From: Agrypnia vestita
Lineage: Eukaryota; Arthropoda; Insecta; Trichoptera; Phryganeidae
Direction of reading: 5' to 3'
NCBI GenBank assembly: GCA_016648135.1
Contig: JADDOH010000515.1
Coordinates: forward strand, 171,968 to 235,967
DNA: 64,000 nt
The notes beneath the pieces are model-generated. The model was not told the origin of the DNA. It ran no database searches and worked only from the letters and a program-made list of their open reading frames with translations. Of the stretch, positions 52,746 through 63,122 are shown piece by piece. The position numbers and the translations under genes were made by a program. Positions within the stretch are counted from its first letter, which is position 1. Each line of letters starts with the position of its first letter.

Positions 52746-55240
52746 GTTACTCCCCTCCAACAACTGGATTTCTTATACTTTTTCATTAAGGATCTAATTT
52801 TAAAAATTTGTTTGTTTGGTCTTAACATTTAACATCGGATATATTTTTACAGATTTTTAAAATAAATAATGCTTGTAAAAATTATTCATTTTTAACATTA
52901 TTAACAATATTTAAATACAGTTACACAATAAATTTCAAATTTTTAAATTACATATATTAAATAAGTATTACTTTTGTAGGTATTTGTCAAAACCCGTAAA
53001 CATGATATCAAAAGTCATAGGTATATTATAATGGGATTTGACTTTTGAATAAAAGTAACTTTGTACCCTGGCGACATAAAACCCCCTCAAATAATAATTG
53101 AAGTTGCATATTATCTGCCAGGCTCCCATACGAGTGTTGCGGTGATAAAAACTTGCTCCTCACGGAGATGCCGCCTATTAAATCTAACCCCAAGTGCAAA
53201 TAAACTCACTAACCACTCCATCCTTATAGTGCCCGGGTACGAGCCGAGATAATAGGGCGTATTAGGGTAGCAGATTGGTTTGGGAGCTCTATTATATTAG
53301 GCCCTCCCCTCCTGAAGTATCTAAGTAGATAAAACGGCCCTTTTCGCCCTTACCCCAAAAATACCTGAGAGTTTGCGCGGGCAAATACGCGGATAACTAA
53401 CTCTATCAAAGTTGCCGTCGGCCATCTTGTTTCGGGGGATGTGTTGCCAGCGTTGGCAGGCATTTTCTTCTCATAAAGCACTTAATTTATTAAGTACCTA
53501 CCTATCCACCATAATCTCTTATTGGTTATTTGGCTATTTTGAATCGTTATCAACGTATTTCAGGGTAGCTTCTTACCAGAAACTGTCGGCAATAGATTGA
53601 ATTACACCGACAAGAATGAAGAAGCTTCCCCGCATTTTCCCTCATTTTTCCCACACTATCAATATTACTAAAAAACCTTAGTGATCATGTTGGGGATGGT
53701 TATTATTTTAATTTTTTTAAATAATAATTGCATGACAGATTGGTCCATTTACCATACAATTTATGAGGTGAGATCTTGTATGAAAGCGATCATTAAATAA
53801 ATTAAATATAATATCATTAAATACATCGACATGGTCTTTCAGTTCGTTTAAAAGTTGTCCACTAGGCATTATGATGTGCCACTTCATTACATCCATTCTG
53901 TATTTTGGGATATGGAATTAGTATGATATTCTCCTCTTCTGCTCAAATATAAATAACGCAAAAACTTATTTTTAATATTTTCTTGATAGTATTATGGAAT
54001 GTTTATTTTTTTTAACTGTACACCTATGATTTATCACCTATCTGCGTTAATCTCTTGTTGGTTGTTTTATTGTTTTGATCATTATCAACAATACTCCAGG
54101 GTAACTAACTTTATACCAGGCAACTTTCAGCCTACATATGCCGTCTTAAGCTTCAATTGACAACATTTGATTCCGTATGTAAAGTAATTATTTCCAACTT
54201 CTTGTTAATTTGGTATGAGTTGCGTTTACACGTTATTAACCTTCGGGTACCGGAATATCTAAAATGGGATCGGGAGCCGAAATGGGGTAACAAAGCTACC
54301 CCAGTCAAATTTGCGTTTTAATTAAATATGTATGTGTTTGTGCGGACAGCGTGTAAATAGCCATCCTCTTTATTGAACTTAATATTCAATTAATACCTCT
54401 CAATATGATAATCATGCAAAAAATGTCAATTACGTTTCCTGTCTCTGAAAAATATACATGAGTAAACCAAAAATACGCCAACAAATCACTAACCTGCGAT
54501 AGACTATTTTCTTCAGCTTCGAAGACAGTCGAAACCGTCTGGTCACAAAGATCTTCGTGCCGCCTTTTTCTGTGGATATCAAATAAATTATCATTTTGGA
54601 GGTTTATACATTTATCTTTTATGCCGCCTTACCAAAGTATAATGGTTTGAAAATATCCTATAATATATGTAATTACATTTCTTATAAAATGCGAACAAGA
54701 TTTTACTAAATTTTTCGTTATTTTATATGAAACTGTAGTATGTTGACGTCTCATGACCACAAGCGTCTGACTGATAGAAGCCGTGATGATTTATGATGAT
54801 AGTCTATGGAAAAAAAAATGTAATTTGACTGTCTTTTTACACATTATTATTTTATTTTCTATGGGTGTTGTATTCTTTGGGATATTTATGAGGATTACAA
54901 AAAATACCAGCTCAATATCATTATTAATTATTAAATAGTTTTGAGGTTAAAATTTAACCCCGAAAATCATATTTTTGGGGTTAGATTGTAACCCCGTTCC
55001 GGAACGGAAGCGTTAAGCTGATTCGTTTTATAGTCTTGATAACTTATAGTAAACGTGTTTTACGATTATGTTTTAAGATTGTGATTCGATTATTATGTGA
55101 AAAACTAAAAAATACATATTCTTTATAGATATTTATCTAAGATGTATCTAGTATTATCTTATTCCGTGGACATTGACACAAAAAAATCTCAATTTTTGTC
55201 AGTCTTTAATAAATCTTTTTATAAAGCAAATTCGAAGTTG
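52746..55240. other. No gene; unique-looking patches at 53.1-53.6 and 54.2-54.6 kb
   Basis: The interval 53060-53640 is less A+T-rich and contains GCCATCTTGTTTCGGGG (53421). Short frames there (for example 53061-53252) have no domain. The remainder is A+T-rich. Confidence 0.5.
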
Positions 55241-55604
55241 TGTAGCCGTCGTTAATCAACCGGTTTAACACCCCCATTCTAACTCGATATTATTATAACT
55301 TAAATGTTTTCCGTAACGAGGAATTGTTGACGGACAAAATGGAGGGTGGGGGGAATTGAGTGACTCGAGAGGGGGGGGTTAATAGCATCCCACCCCGAGA
55401 ACAGCCCGGGGTTTCCTTATAAAATATTATCTTAAATGGCTTGAACGAATTATCTCAGCAGGGAGCATTAGACGATATTACCTACATGTTGTACTCGCAA
55501 ACAAAGATACGAATTCTCGAGATTTTTTCAAGTAAAAAACGTGTTTTAATTTAGAAAAAGTCAATTAATAGCCCTAAGTGAAAATTTGACAAAAATAAAA
55601 AAAC
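55241..55604. other. G-run-bearing unique-looking sequence
   Basis: AAAATGGAGGGTGGGGGG and GAGGGGGGGGTT near 55338-55378. No gene. Confidence 0.4.
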
Positions 55605-55860
55605 TAACGAATCAACCATCACGCCGTTTCCCCGCAGGTGTAGGCAGAGAGGATTGAACTCCACGCTTTTCTATCCTGGCACACCACTTTTGCTTCGGCC
55701 ACATTCATACATCTTCTCATACAAGTTCTACGGTTGTTGCGGCTTTTAACGGGTCCATCCTCAAACACTTGTTGTATCTGATCGTGCCAGGTCTTTCGCG
55801 GACGCCCTGTATTTCTGTTGCCTTCAACACTCGCCTCAACTCAACCTCGCCAGAGTTAAC
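55605..55860 (-). pseudogene. LINE-A ORF2 C-terminal fragment
   Basis: Minus strand GRPRKTWHDQIQQVFEDGP, then RTCMRRCMNVAEAKVVCQDR and WSSILSAYTCGETA, clearly the same family as 42826-43235. It is 5'-truncated just before GRPRKTW. The shared 3' end is GTTAGTT next to TGGTTGATT. Confidence 0.7.
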
Positions 55861-55894
55861 GTTAGACATACACACGGTCGTTAGGCATATTTAA

Positions 55895-56058
55895 CTGTAA
55901 CTGGTTGCGGATATTTTATACGAACCGTATGTTTTTCCGAGAAACGATTCTCGACGTTTCGTTGAAATCTTACTCAACATCATTCAACGAAACGTCGAGA
56001 ATCGTTTCTCGGAAAAACATAGGTACGGTTCGTATAAAATATCCGCAACCAGTTACAG
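55895..56058. mobile_element. Inverted PLE ends joined at the ribozyme-like core
   Basis: Arms 55895-55966 and 55983-56058 are inverted copies (CTGTAACTGGTTGCGG at the outer ends, GACGTTTCGTTGAA at the inner ends). They are homologous to the single end at 24450-24530. The junction falls inside the hammerhead-like motif: stem II and GAAAC remain but the CUGAUGA half is cut to AUGA. Confidence 0.65.
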
Positions 56059-56117
56059 TCAGAGAAATATTTATTTATTTATATCACTGTTTATTTAGTT
56101 CCATATTTTATGTTATA

Positions 56118-56440
56118 CTAGCTGTAACCCGTCAAAAATGACGGTACTTTTACATGCCGGTTCCTAAAGAATAAGTATTTACTTATTTGTAGCGATACCC
56201 ATGAAATAGTAATAACGACTTTTATCAAAATATTTGAATCTTTTTTTATATTTCCCCTATCGGCAGTTAACAGTACTATTTTAGACCATAACAATAGTGC
56301 TCAGAGCTGCGATTGTTCGCGTCTATATATATACTGTATTTTTGACCGGTCACGAAGGCTCGGCGGTAGCAACATCGCTAAATTGCGGCCGGTTCGGATT
56401 TGCTGGCCCGGGGTTCAAGCCCCATTTCCGGCCACAAGAA
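56118..56440 (-). mobile_element. Non-autonomous Helitron, family 2, copy D (minus)
   Basis: CTAG at 56118-56121 after T, with GTAACCCGTCAAAAATGACG (the end hairpin) and TTTACATGCCGGTTCC, as in copy A. Its interior has the tRNA-like segment seen in copy A: GGCTCGGCGGTAGCAAC (box A-like) and GGGGTTCAAGCCCC (box B), on the plus strand. The 5' end is lost. Confidence 0.55.
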
Positions 56441-56519
56441 AAACATTTTGTTGTGGTCTTTACGTTATCGGATGTAATGTCCCGTGGATCATTGTCGCGT
56501 GGTCCTTTTTTTTTTTTAT

Positions 56520-56615
56520 TAGAGACACTAATGGGATAATAGGTACATGATACTCTGATAATAAACATTATAGTGAAGACTATGCCCATTATCCCAATTA
56601 CAAGTGTCTTCGGCA
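56520..56615. repeat. Short foldback
   Basis: AGACACTAATGGGATAAT at 56523-56540 is inverted as ATTATCCCAATTACAAGTGTCT at about 56590-56610 with a small insertion. Confidence 0.5.
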
Positions 56616-57148
56616 CGCTCTAGTAACATGTAACAAAATGCAAATGCATTTAAGTATATTTTACATGTACATTCATATGTATTGTATATTTAGTGTTTGA
56701 ATGTAGTGCGATTAGTATTTAATGAATAATTGATTTAATGGGTCTATAGGTTTTGTCGTGCACCCTTGTCTTGTCACGATTTTAGCGGCAATTTTCAAAT
56801 TCCGAAGCATGTCGTAATGTCGATAACTTTTTTCGTGATTTGTCTAGCTGTCAAACAATGATATACATGTGGAATACAATAGTGAATATGTAGAGGCAAA
56901 AAAAGAAGTTGTATATCTTTAAGATGTCCATAATCCGGTTTTCCGCATTCTAGCATGTATGGAAGAGGGTCTACGCGAGGGTCAAAAGGAGAGAAAATCG
57001 CATAAAAGGTCCACAAAGAATAAGTTAACTCAATTTTCCTTGCGTCTGAGTGCCTCTTAAAGAAGACTACAGTACGTTTCAGAAATAACATAGCTCTAAG
57101 AATGGGATCTAGTGATATGAATTTGTTTTTAGTTCCTCTGTGCCTGTA
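56616..57148. other. Unassigned, 134-codon antisense frame
   Basis: A minus frame (57199-56795) spans most of this stretch but shows no domain and overlaps the pogo-like end. I see nothing else. Confidence 0.45.
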
Positions 57149-57285
57149 TGCAGTGGAACCTCGGTTTTCGTAACTAATCCATTCGAAAGAGTGTGACAAA
57201 AACCGAAACCTACGAAAACTGAAGCAATTTTTCCCTTAAGAAATAATGTGAATCTGCTTAATCCGTTTCAGACACCCAAAAATGT
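57149..57285. mobile_element. pogo/Tigger-like element end
   Basis: GCAGTGGAACCTCGGTTTTC, then TAATCCATTCGAAAG, GTGACAAAAACCGAAACC, CAATTTTTCCC and TTAATCCGTTTCAGAC. This succession is characteristic of pogo/Tigger-type (Tc1/mariner superfamily) terminal sequence beginning CAGTGGAACCTCG. The other end and a transposase were not found. Confidence 0.5.
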
Positions 57286-57424
57286 TTAAAAATAAATATA
57301 ATTAATTTTTAAAGAAATAACTATATTTCTACACACCGAAAACAATGATAAGTATACATTTACATGAATACCTAGTTTTTAAAATATTTTTTAAATTTAA
57401 ATAATTTATTACACCATCCTAATT

Positions 57425-57535
57425 ATAATAATTTCATTGTTTATCTGTCTGTCCGCGTAACTTTTTTATAAAAAAAATCGATTTTTTCAATAAAATAAAT
57501 AAATACTTATTCCTTAGGAACCGGCATGTAAAAGA
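57425..57535 (+). repeat. Helitron family 2 scrap
   Basis: TATCTGTCTGTCCGCGTAAC and, shortly after, TTAGGAACCGGCATGTAAAA, with the middle and the CTAG end deleted. Confidence 0.55.
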
Positions 57536-57715
57536 ACTGTTAGAACTGTGTATATCAAACAATTTGTCTATGGTTATTCAAACCTTTTTCACTTCCTGTT
57601 CCTGTCACTTTCTGCTGAACCATCTGTGTTTTACTAAATGGAATATAACTATTATAAATTTAACAGAATGTTAGTAAACTTAGTAAAAACCACAACCAGA
57701 TTTACGGTCTACCGG

Positions 57716-57743
57716 TTTCGAGACGTCCCCGTCTCTTCGTCAG
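57716..57743 (-). ncRNA. Hammerhead-like motif, CUGACGA type (copy in the PLE)
   Basis: CUGACGA (57743-57737), one extra A, a 6-bp stem II (GAGACG/CGUCUC) with a GNRA-type GGGA loop, GAAAC, then CGGUA. Stem III can form from A-U and C-G around a 2-nt loop, with GUA as cleavage triplet. GGUC upstream pairs with GACC downstream as a 4-bp stem I. This is the most complete copy in the window. Confidence 0.65.
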
Positions 57744-57838
57744 GACCAACACTACACTACTATATTCATAACACTATACACCCCAACCATAGTATTGTTA
57801 AACTATCACCACTATTGATCACATGCGTGTTAATATTG

Positions 57839-58310
57839 TCAGAGACAAGCATGCACTGAACAATTCAGGAATCTAACGAGAGTATTAAACGAGAGAATTC
57901 TAGTATTAAAAATACGAGATATCCTTCCAATATAATGTGCTGGACACGAGCTAAATGTTAACTGGTAGATTCCTGAGTTGTCCATTATATCATTTTTATC
58001 TTTATTGTTAATAAGTATTTTTCCCGTGTTATTGTTAGTATAAAAAGCTGGTTTATTATTTATAGTTAAAGCCTTGGATACAGTATTAGTTAATTTATCT
58101 ATAAATAAAATTCTTCTCCATTTATTATTTTTATTACTGTTTTCTTTTATAGATGGATATAAACATTGTTTTATAAGTTTTTGTTTTAATTTTCGGTTCA
58201 ATAAGGTTTCAATTAATTTTGTAGTATATCCATTATTTATTGCAATTTATTTTATTTTATTAAGTTATTTTTGAAAGTTAATTTTTGTTAATGGTACATT
58301 TACTAGGCGA
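57839..58310 (-). pseudogene. PLE linker and GIY-YIG endonuclease
   Basis: The linker retains INNGY and LIETLLNRK. The endonuclease begins at SGIYQLTFSSCPAHYIGRISR then FNTRI. GIY and YIGR with the R-FNTR helix are the catalytic core of the PLE GIY-YIG nuclease, which nicks target DNA for reverse transcription. The cysteine-containing region before GIY and the tail after it are partly lost, and stops occur in the linker (about 58240-58270). Not functional. Confidence 0.75.
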
Positions 58311-58373
58311 TATAACATTGGGTGAAAAGCAGAGTGTTTGTGTGAAAATTGTTTATAAAGTTTAAAAATGAGC

Positions 58374-59110
58374 TTAGTTGTAGTCAGTTCCCGTCCATAT
58401 ACAGAGAATATCATCTACGTATCGTTTCCATAAAATTATATTTTTTGTCAAATGATTATTAGATTCAAAGATTTTATTTTCAATGCTATCTAAGAATACA
58501 TTTGCTACTAATTTGTTATTGAACTGAAAATAATTTTGGTTTAGGCAGATATTAAAAAGACGACTTAAGTCATTAGACATGATTTTTGATAATTTCGAAA
58601 TATTTAGGATATCTTTAATAATTATTTTTGATTGTTCTACATTAATATTAGTGAATAGGTTTACGACGTCAAATGATATTAGTTTTGCATTATTGGGAAG
58701 AACCATGTTTTTAAGTGCATCTATTATTAACTCTAATGAGTTCCTAATGGTATATTTAGGTTGGAAAAATTTTAAGTTATTAGAGGTATTTGTAAGGAAG
58801 GCTGCTAATTTAAAGGCTGGGGAATTACATGAGGAAACTACGGGTCTAATGGCGTTGTTATCTTTATGGATTTTTATTAAGCCGTATAATTTTGGGATTT
58901 GTGGGTTTCTGTGAATTATTTGTGCTGTCATTTTGTTGTTTGGAAAAAGTTCGCTTTTACATGATTGTATAGCATTTTTATGTCATCTTGAAATTTATTA
59001 GTTGGATTTTTGGAAATGATTTTAAAAGTATCATTATTTAAGAAATTCTCTACTTTTGAAATGCAATCGTTTTTATTTAAAATGACTACCGAATTACCTT
59101 TATCCGCTTT
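58374..59110 (-). pseudogene. PLE reverse transcriptase
   Basis: From ITKADKGNSVVILNKNDCI (59110) the frame shifts near 58935 into TAQIIHRNPQIPKLYGLIKI, the PLYGLPKIHK signature of PLE RTs. HK, then IRPVVSSCNSPAFKLA, LISFDVVNLFTNI (catalytic Asp) and LWKRYVDDILCIW (catalytic Asp pair, Y-DD box) follow. The protein is interrupted directly after this by a deletion into the linker. All three catalytic aspartates remain. Confidence 0.85.
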
Positions 59111-59118
59111 AGTTTAAT

Positions 59119-59809
59119 TACCTTTATCCATGTAAGATTTTTTTCTATTAGGGTTGTGGTCGGAGGAAATCTCGCTTATTATTTGGAGTGAGTAGAAGTT
59201 TTTGATGTTTTTGAAGATGGCGATGTCAATGACATCGGGGCGACCGCCGGAAACAGGGTGAAGGGTTGGGATGTCCGGAACGTCTATGGAGATTGTTTTT
59301 TTGAAGCGTAGTTGTGTAGGATGGTTCCTTTGGTGTTTTTGTAACGACTGTGCTGTGAACCGTGCTTGGCATTAAGGTCTTCTGCTATGATGGTGGGGAT
59401 GTCTTCTTCAAGGAGTTTGTCTAGTTCCTCGGAAATAAGGGGTTTTCTTGGGGGGCTATATAAACTTATATATAAACTTTATCGGGCCGGAGTTGATCGT
59501 ATTTACGACGAGTGCTGTGGACTTGATGTATTCTGTGGAGGGGGCTTTGACAGGGCAGTGGTCAAGGGAGTATTTGACCAGAACAGCGGTGCCTCCACCG
59601 TGGTTTCTGATGCGATCAGTCCTGTAGACGATGTTGGGGATGAATAGTTTACGATTTGGTTTGAGCCAGGTCTCGTTGATCAGGAGAATATCTAGGTTTT
59701 ATTTGGAGAGAAAGACTTCGAGTTCTCCTCGATAGTCTAGAAGTTTCCCGTTAGCGTTCCAGAACGCTGACTGGATCGTGGATGGGCGATACGTTGCGCG
59801 TCTAGCCAT
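59119..59809 (-). pseudogene. Second Jockey-type LINE: ORF2 endonuclease, cut by the PLE
   Basis: ATG at 59809, MARRATYRPSTIQSAFW. It matches the endonuclease of the full-length copy: ILLINETWLKPNRKLFIPNI, HGGGTAVLVKYSLDHC, then EDLNAKH, where the catalytic Asp-Asn box has Gly to Glu. It ends at EISSDHNP near 59150, beyond which PLE sequence begins. An in-frame TAA interrupts it near 59701, and a frameshift lies after KQSP. The RT half is gone. Confidence 0.8.
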
Positions 59810-60662
59810 AAAGTGATAGAATGTTGTTGATGCGTAGAAGCATCTGTGAGGCGTGTGCCATGAACTGTTTCAGCTCTGTCGCTGCTTCGACAAGGGCTGA
59901 GATATCTGCAGGGGGTTGAGGGATGTCGGTATGGTGTGGTGTTTTTGTGACTTGTGCGGTTTTGCGAAGTGCTTGGGGAGGCGTGGGTGGGGTGATGGGG
60001 GGGCTTTGCTTGGTGGTGGATGGTCGTGGGTGGCTGGTGGCTGTGCAAAGCGGTGAAAGCCGTTGCGAAGTTGGGCACCGGGGTGTGTTGGGTGAGGGTT
60101 GGATTTGGCGCGTTTACGGCCATTAGTGAGGGGGTGGTGGGAGGGGGGTTTGATGGTTTTGTGTGACCGCACTGTAGGTGCGGTTTTGACGTGGCGGCTG
60201 GCAAGGGCGTTGGGGGTAGCGAGAGTAGTTTGGGCGGAGGGATGGTTGGTCTACTGATTTTGGTAGGTCTATTTCTTTTCAATGTAATTAGCATTGCATT
60301 ATTTTAAAATAGGTAATAATTTCGAATAATCCGTAACCGTAACAAGAATTCAATAGCTGCATTCCATAGTTGGTCGTGTGGGGGCCTTGGCAGAGGGCGC
60401 ACGTGGCCGCGATGTCAGGAGATTTGACGCAATTTGCAGTCGCGTGGTCCCTTGCGCATTTGACGCAACGTGGCTTCCCAAAGCAACACGTCGAACTGTG
60501 GCCTAAATTTTGGCAATTGTGGCATTGAGCCTGGCGAGCTCGTACTCGTAGGCGCTCTACAGGGACCCTCAGATGGAGGATCTCTTTTAGTTCCGTGAAG
60601 ATTTTCTTCCCGGCATCGTTTTTGGTCAATGTGACCAGAATCAGTTTGGCAGAAATCAAGTT
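59802..60662 (-). pseudogene. Second Jockey-type LINE: ORF1 C-terminal part with zinc knuckles
   Basis: KLILVTLTKNDAGKKIFTEL, then LHLRVPVERLRVRARQ and the knuckles CHNCQNLGHSSTCC, CVKCARDHATANC and CALCQGPHTTNYG. A frameshift follows near 60340, then a proline/histidine-rich tail and the genuine C-terminus ADISALVEAATELKQFMAHA, ending ILSLYG at the TAG 59804-59802. As in the full-length copy, the stop overlaps the ORF2 ATG. The N-terminal part is displaced to 61620-61813. Confidence 0.75.
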
Positions 60663-61619
60663 TGGCATTTTATATATTTCATGACTGATTAGATGGTCAC
60701 AACAGCAGGCCATAACAGAAGGGAACGATGATAGGAACAGACACATATGGACAGAAAGTGAAGATTTTTCAATCGAATACAATGGGCAATTCTTCAATGT
60801 GAATTATTTTTCAGTAAGAATTGTTCCAGTTATCAGCAGTTTATCAGCAGAAATAGAACTAACCCAAGAATCGGCAAAATATTTACGGATAAATACACTA
60901 GTTGAGTATTTTGTCTTTGTTCAAAAACCTGTTTATTTATGATTCATTTTACGATAGCAGTTTGTAGATTTTGTATCGGCTTTATATTTGAATTGCTGGA
61001 GAGGCCCCAAGAACTTATACCACATATTAATATAGACTCCTAAAACAGACTTTGGGATAAAGTATTGCATCTTGTAAAATCTGCTAGACACTGCCCTAAG
61101 GCTCGTACAACCGAACTGCACTGATGAAATTCCTCCCCAAGCTTGAAGAAAGCTGCTGGTCTTCAACACTGGAGTGCAGGGAGAGTGGTCGGAAACCACC
61201 ATATCGATACTTCCTTTCTTTATACATTCCCACAACTCTTCCTGCAACACGAACTGGTAATTATTTTCTACAAATATTGTACTCCTTTTTGAGATATTAA
61301 GAATATTTCATACCGATACTTCCAGCACTCTTTTAACAATGCCAGTAACTTGTATGTTTATGTACATAGCGTGATTAATGAAACTTGGTGTTTCGAACAG
61401 AACGGCTGTGCTCATTCTTGGTAACCTAATCCCGCCGACCAGTTGCAAATACCTCCGACCGTCGAAGCTCAATCCTTTAGGATAGGTGTAAGCCCATCCG
61501 TAGACCAAAAAATAATAATATATGTTATGGACTGTATCAAAGTGGTTCTTTTTTAGAAGTTGAGACGCAACTCGACTGGAAGAAACTATAGAGATTAGGT
61601 GAGGTATCAGGAATCTGGC
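60663..61619. other. Insertion separating the two halves of LINE ORF1
   Basis: About 950 bp lie between HRMK (61690) and KLILVTL (60662) of a single ORF1, where the intact copy has only about nine residues. The insert holds the allantoinase-like exon, an open 84-codon plus-strand frame (60688-60939) that I cannot identify, and one copy of a 55-bp direct repeat (61468-61525). Confidence 0.6.
61112..61241 (-). pseudogene. Allantoinase-like exon (single, isolated)
   Basis: Minus strand: [24 protein letters not shown] and [14 protein letters not shown] match the allantoinase segment [34 protein letters not shown]. The Asp of SDHSPC is a metal ligand in this amidohydrolase of the purine-degradation (allantoin to allantoate) pathway and is retained. 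A CAG precedes the segment (acceptor-like) and a GT follows TTCG (weak donor-like), so it looks like one 130-bp exon. CTPD is CTPV here. No other exon was found, and it sits inside a transposon mosaic, so it is probably a captured or duplicated fragment. Confidence 0.6.
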
Positions 61620-61813
61620 CTATCTTTTTTCCTTCCTGGAATTGGGCGTCTTGCACAGTCGCAACGGGCTTTGTGCTCGCGGCAACTGTCTCCGGATGTC
61701 CTTCATCCGGTGGGTGGTGATCACCGGGTAGTCGACTTGTAGTTCGTCAGCCACATCTTGGGCCGAGAGAGATTCGGGAATGCCCCTGATCACCACCTTC
61801 AGGGGCAATTTCA
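61620..61813 (-). pseudogene. Second Jockey-type LINE: ORF1 PRE_C2HC fragment
   Basis: LPLKVVIRGIPESLSAQDVA, then DELQVDYPVITTHRMKD, aligned with PLKVVIRGIPETIEAQDVAD of the full-length copy. It is fused in frame on its N-terminal side to PLE linker sequence and stops shortly after RMKD. Confidence 0.75.
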
Positions 61814-62090
61814 ATTTATTTTTAAGCATGCTCTCAATAATATCAGTATTATATCCATTATTGTAAGATAATTGTTTGATTATATTGTTTTCATTATAAT
61901 ATGATGTTTTATGTAGTGGAATACTTAAAACCCTATGAATCATTGATTTAAATGATGCCATTTTATGTGAATGTAGATAAGCAAAAGAGGCATGGATAAG
62001 AGTATCCGTACATGAAGGTTTTCTATGGATATTAAATTTAAAATGGTTATTAACAATTGTGACTCCTGTTCAAGTAAGTGAGGGCAGTTG
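61814..62090 (-). pseudogene. PLE linker fragment (between RT and GIY-YIG)
   Basis: GVTIVNNHFKFNIHRKPSCT, DTLIHASFAYLHSHKMASFK, MIHRVLSIPL, IIKQLSYNNGY and IIESMLKNKL match the PLE region FNIYRKPT-TDT-IH--S-H---HK-A-----IHRL---PL----------IK-IA-NNGY. It is neighboured by Bel/Pao on one side and LINE ORF1 on the other. Confidence 0.75.
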
Positions 62091-63122
62091 CTGCACCATT
62101 TACTCAGCTCGAGTTTAACTGACTCTAATATGGCAATGGTTTCTCGTTTTAAAGCCTGTGCAGATTCGTGAGAATCTGCGCCGGTTGCCAAATCATCAAC
62201 ATAAAAATTTGTGAGAAGTGCGTTCGAAGCGGTGGGATAATTTTGTCTCTTATCTCTAGCTAATTGGTGCAACGTTGAAATCGCCAGATATGGAGATGAC
62301 GTTAAACCATATGTTATCGTTTGTAGTTCGTAATCCGCCATAGATTCATTCGGAGACGCACGGCGCAGTGTATGTTGGTATTTCCGATGAGCAGGGAGAA
62401 TCAGAATTTGCCGATACATTTTGCAAATATCTGCGGTGAAAACAATATTTTATCTCTGTTTGTAATTTTTGGCCGCTGAATAGCATGTCATTTAATGACA
62501 TATCCGACGTTTCGGCTCTGCTATCAAACGAAAAACAACACGAATTTTATATGTACCATTTTGGTTACTCGCTACTGCATGATGAGGCGAGTCATGAGCG
62601 TCTAAAGTCGAATTTTCCCGCTTCCTGTGACCCAAAGCTTCATATTCACGAAGAAGTCTGCATAGGCTGATGCTAAAGGAGCATCCCTTTTGAATCGGGT
62701 TTCTAATTTCAGCATTCGTTAGTCAGCCAAGTTATAATTACTGATTAGTAAAGGATTTTCCGATTTTAACAATATTAGAACGACATATCTTCCATCATCT
62801 TGCCTGTAGTGGTTTTTTTGGAACATCTCTTCCACCATTTTATCGTCCGGATTCGGTTCGGAAGCGTCCGGTTTTCTTGTGCCTCTTCGATTTCCCAAAA
62901 TCTTTTCAAATCATCGTGCAATGAAAAGTCCGTCATGGTCAACAGGGAAGTTTTTTAATCGGGAAAAACAGGTTGGCGTTCGACCTTACTGAGAATGACG
63001 TATCCAAAAATGGTGTTAAATGCACTCGGGTTCCGGTATATTATATGAGAATGACTATCCAAGATTTATGAATGTAGATCAGCCCCGAGTAGAAGTTCTA
63101 CACGTCCAGGGCGACCAAATCA
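62091..63122 (-). pseudogene. Bel/Pao LTR retrotransposon Pol (protease end to RT)
   Basis: In minus-strand order: GRPGRVELLLGADLHS (end of the aspartic protease), FSLHDDLKRFWEIEEAQE, REYEALGHRKREN, SPHHAV then IRVVF, SDMSLNDMLFSGQKLQTEI, VFTADICKMYRQILILPAHR, ELQTITYGLTSSPYLAI, TNFYVDDLATGADSHESAQA (RT catalytic YVDD) and LELSKWCSNCPHLL. This is the linear order of Bel/Pao Pol. At least four frameshifts and several stops occur. RNase H, integrase and LTRs are absent. It ends abruptly at the PLE fragment. Confidence 0.8.

Larger units (their letters stand above)
57650..59118 (-). mobile_element. Penelope-like element (PLE), 5'-truncated, internally deleted
   Basis: Minus-strand order: RT (59110-58374), linker and GIY-YIG endonuclease (about 58310-57839), then a 3' region with a hammerhead-like motif (57743-57716). 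Its end matches both arms at 25566-26030. The 5' edge is cut into the LINE endonuclease region (about 59118), with a short duplication of GGATAAAGGTAATT at the junction. A deletion removes the segment just after the YVDD box. Confidence 0.8.

Noticed and set aside
56795..57199. 134-codon minus-strand ORF
   Set aside because: Begins in the pogo-like end and shows no domain; its opposite strand is equally uninformative.
61308..61508. 66-codon minus ORF (YPKGLSFDGRRYLQLVGG) as a gene
   Set aside because: No family recognised, and it begins in the 55-bp direct repeat; recorded only as part of the insertion.
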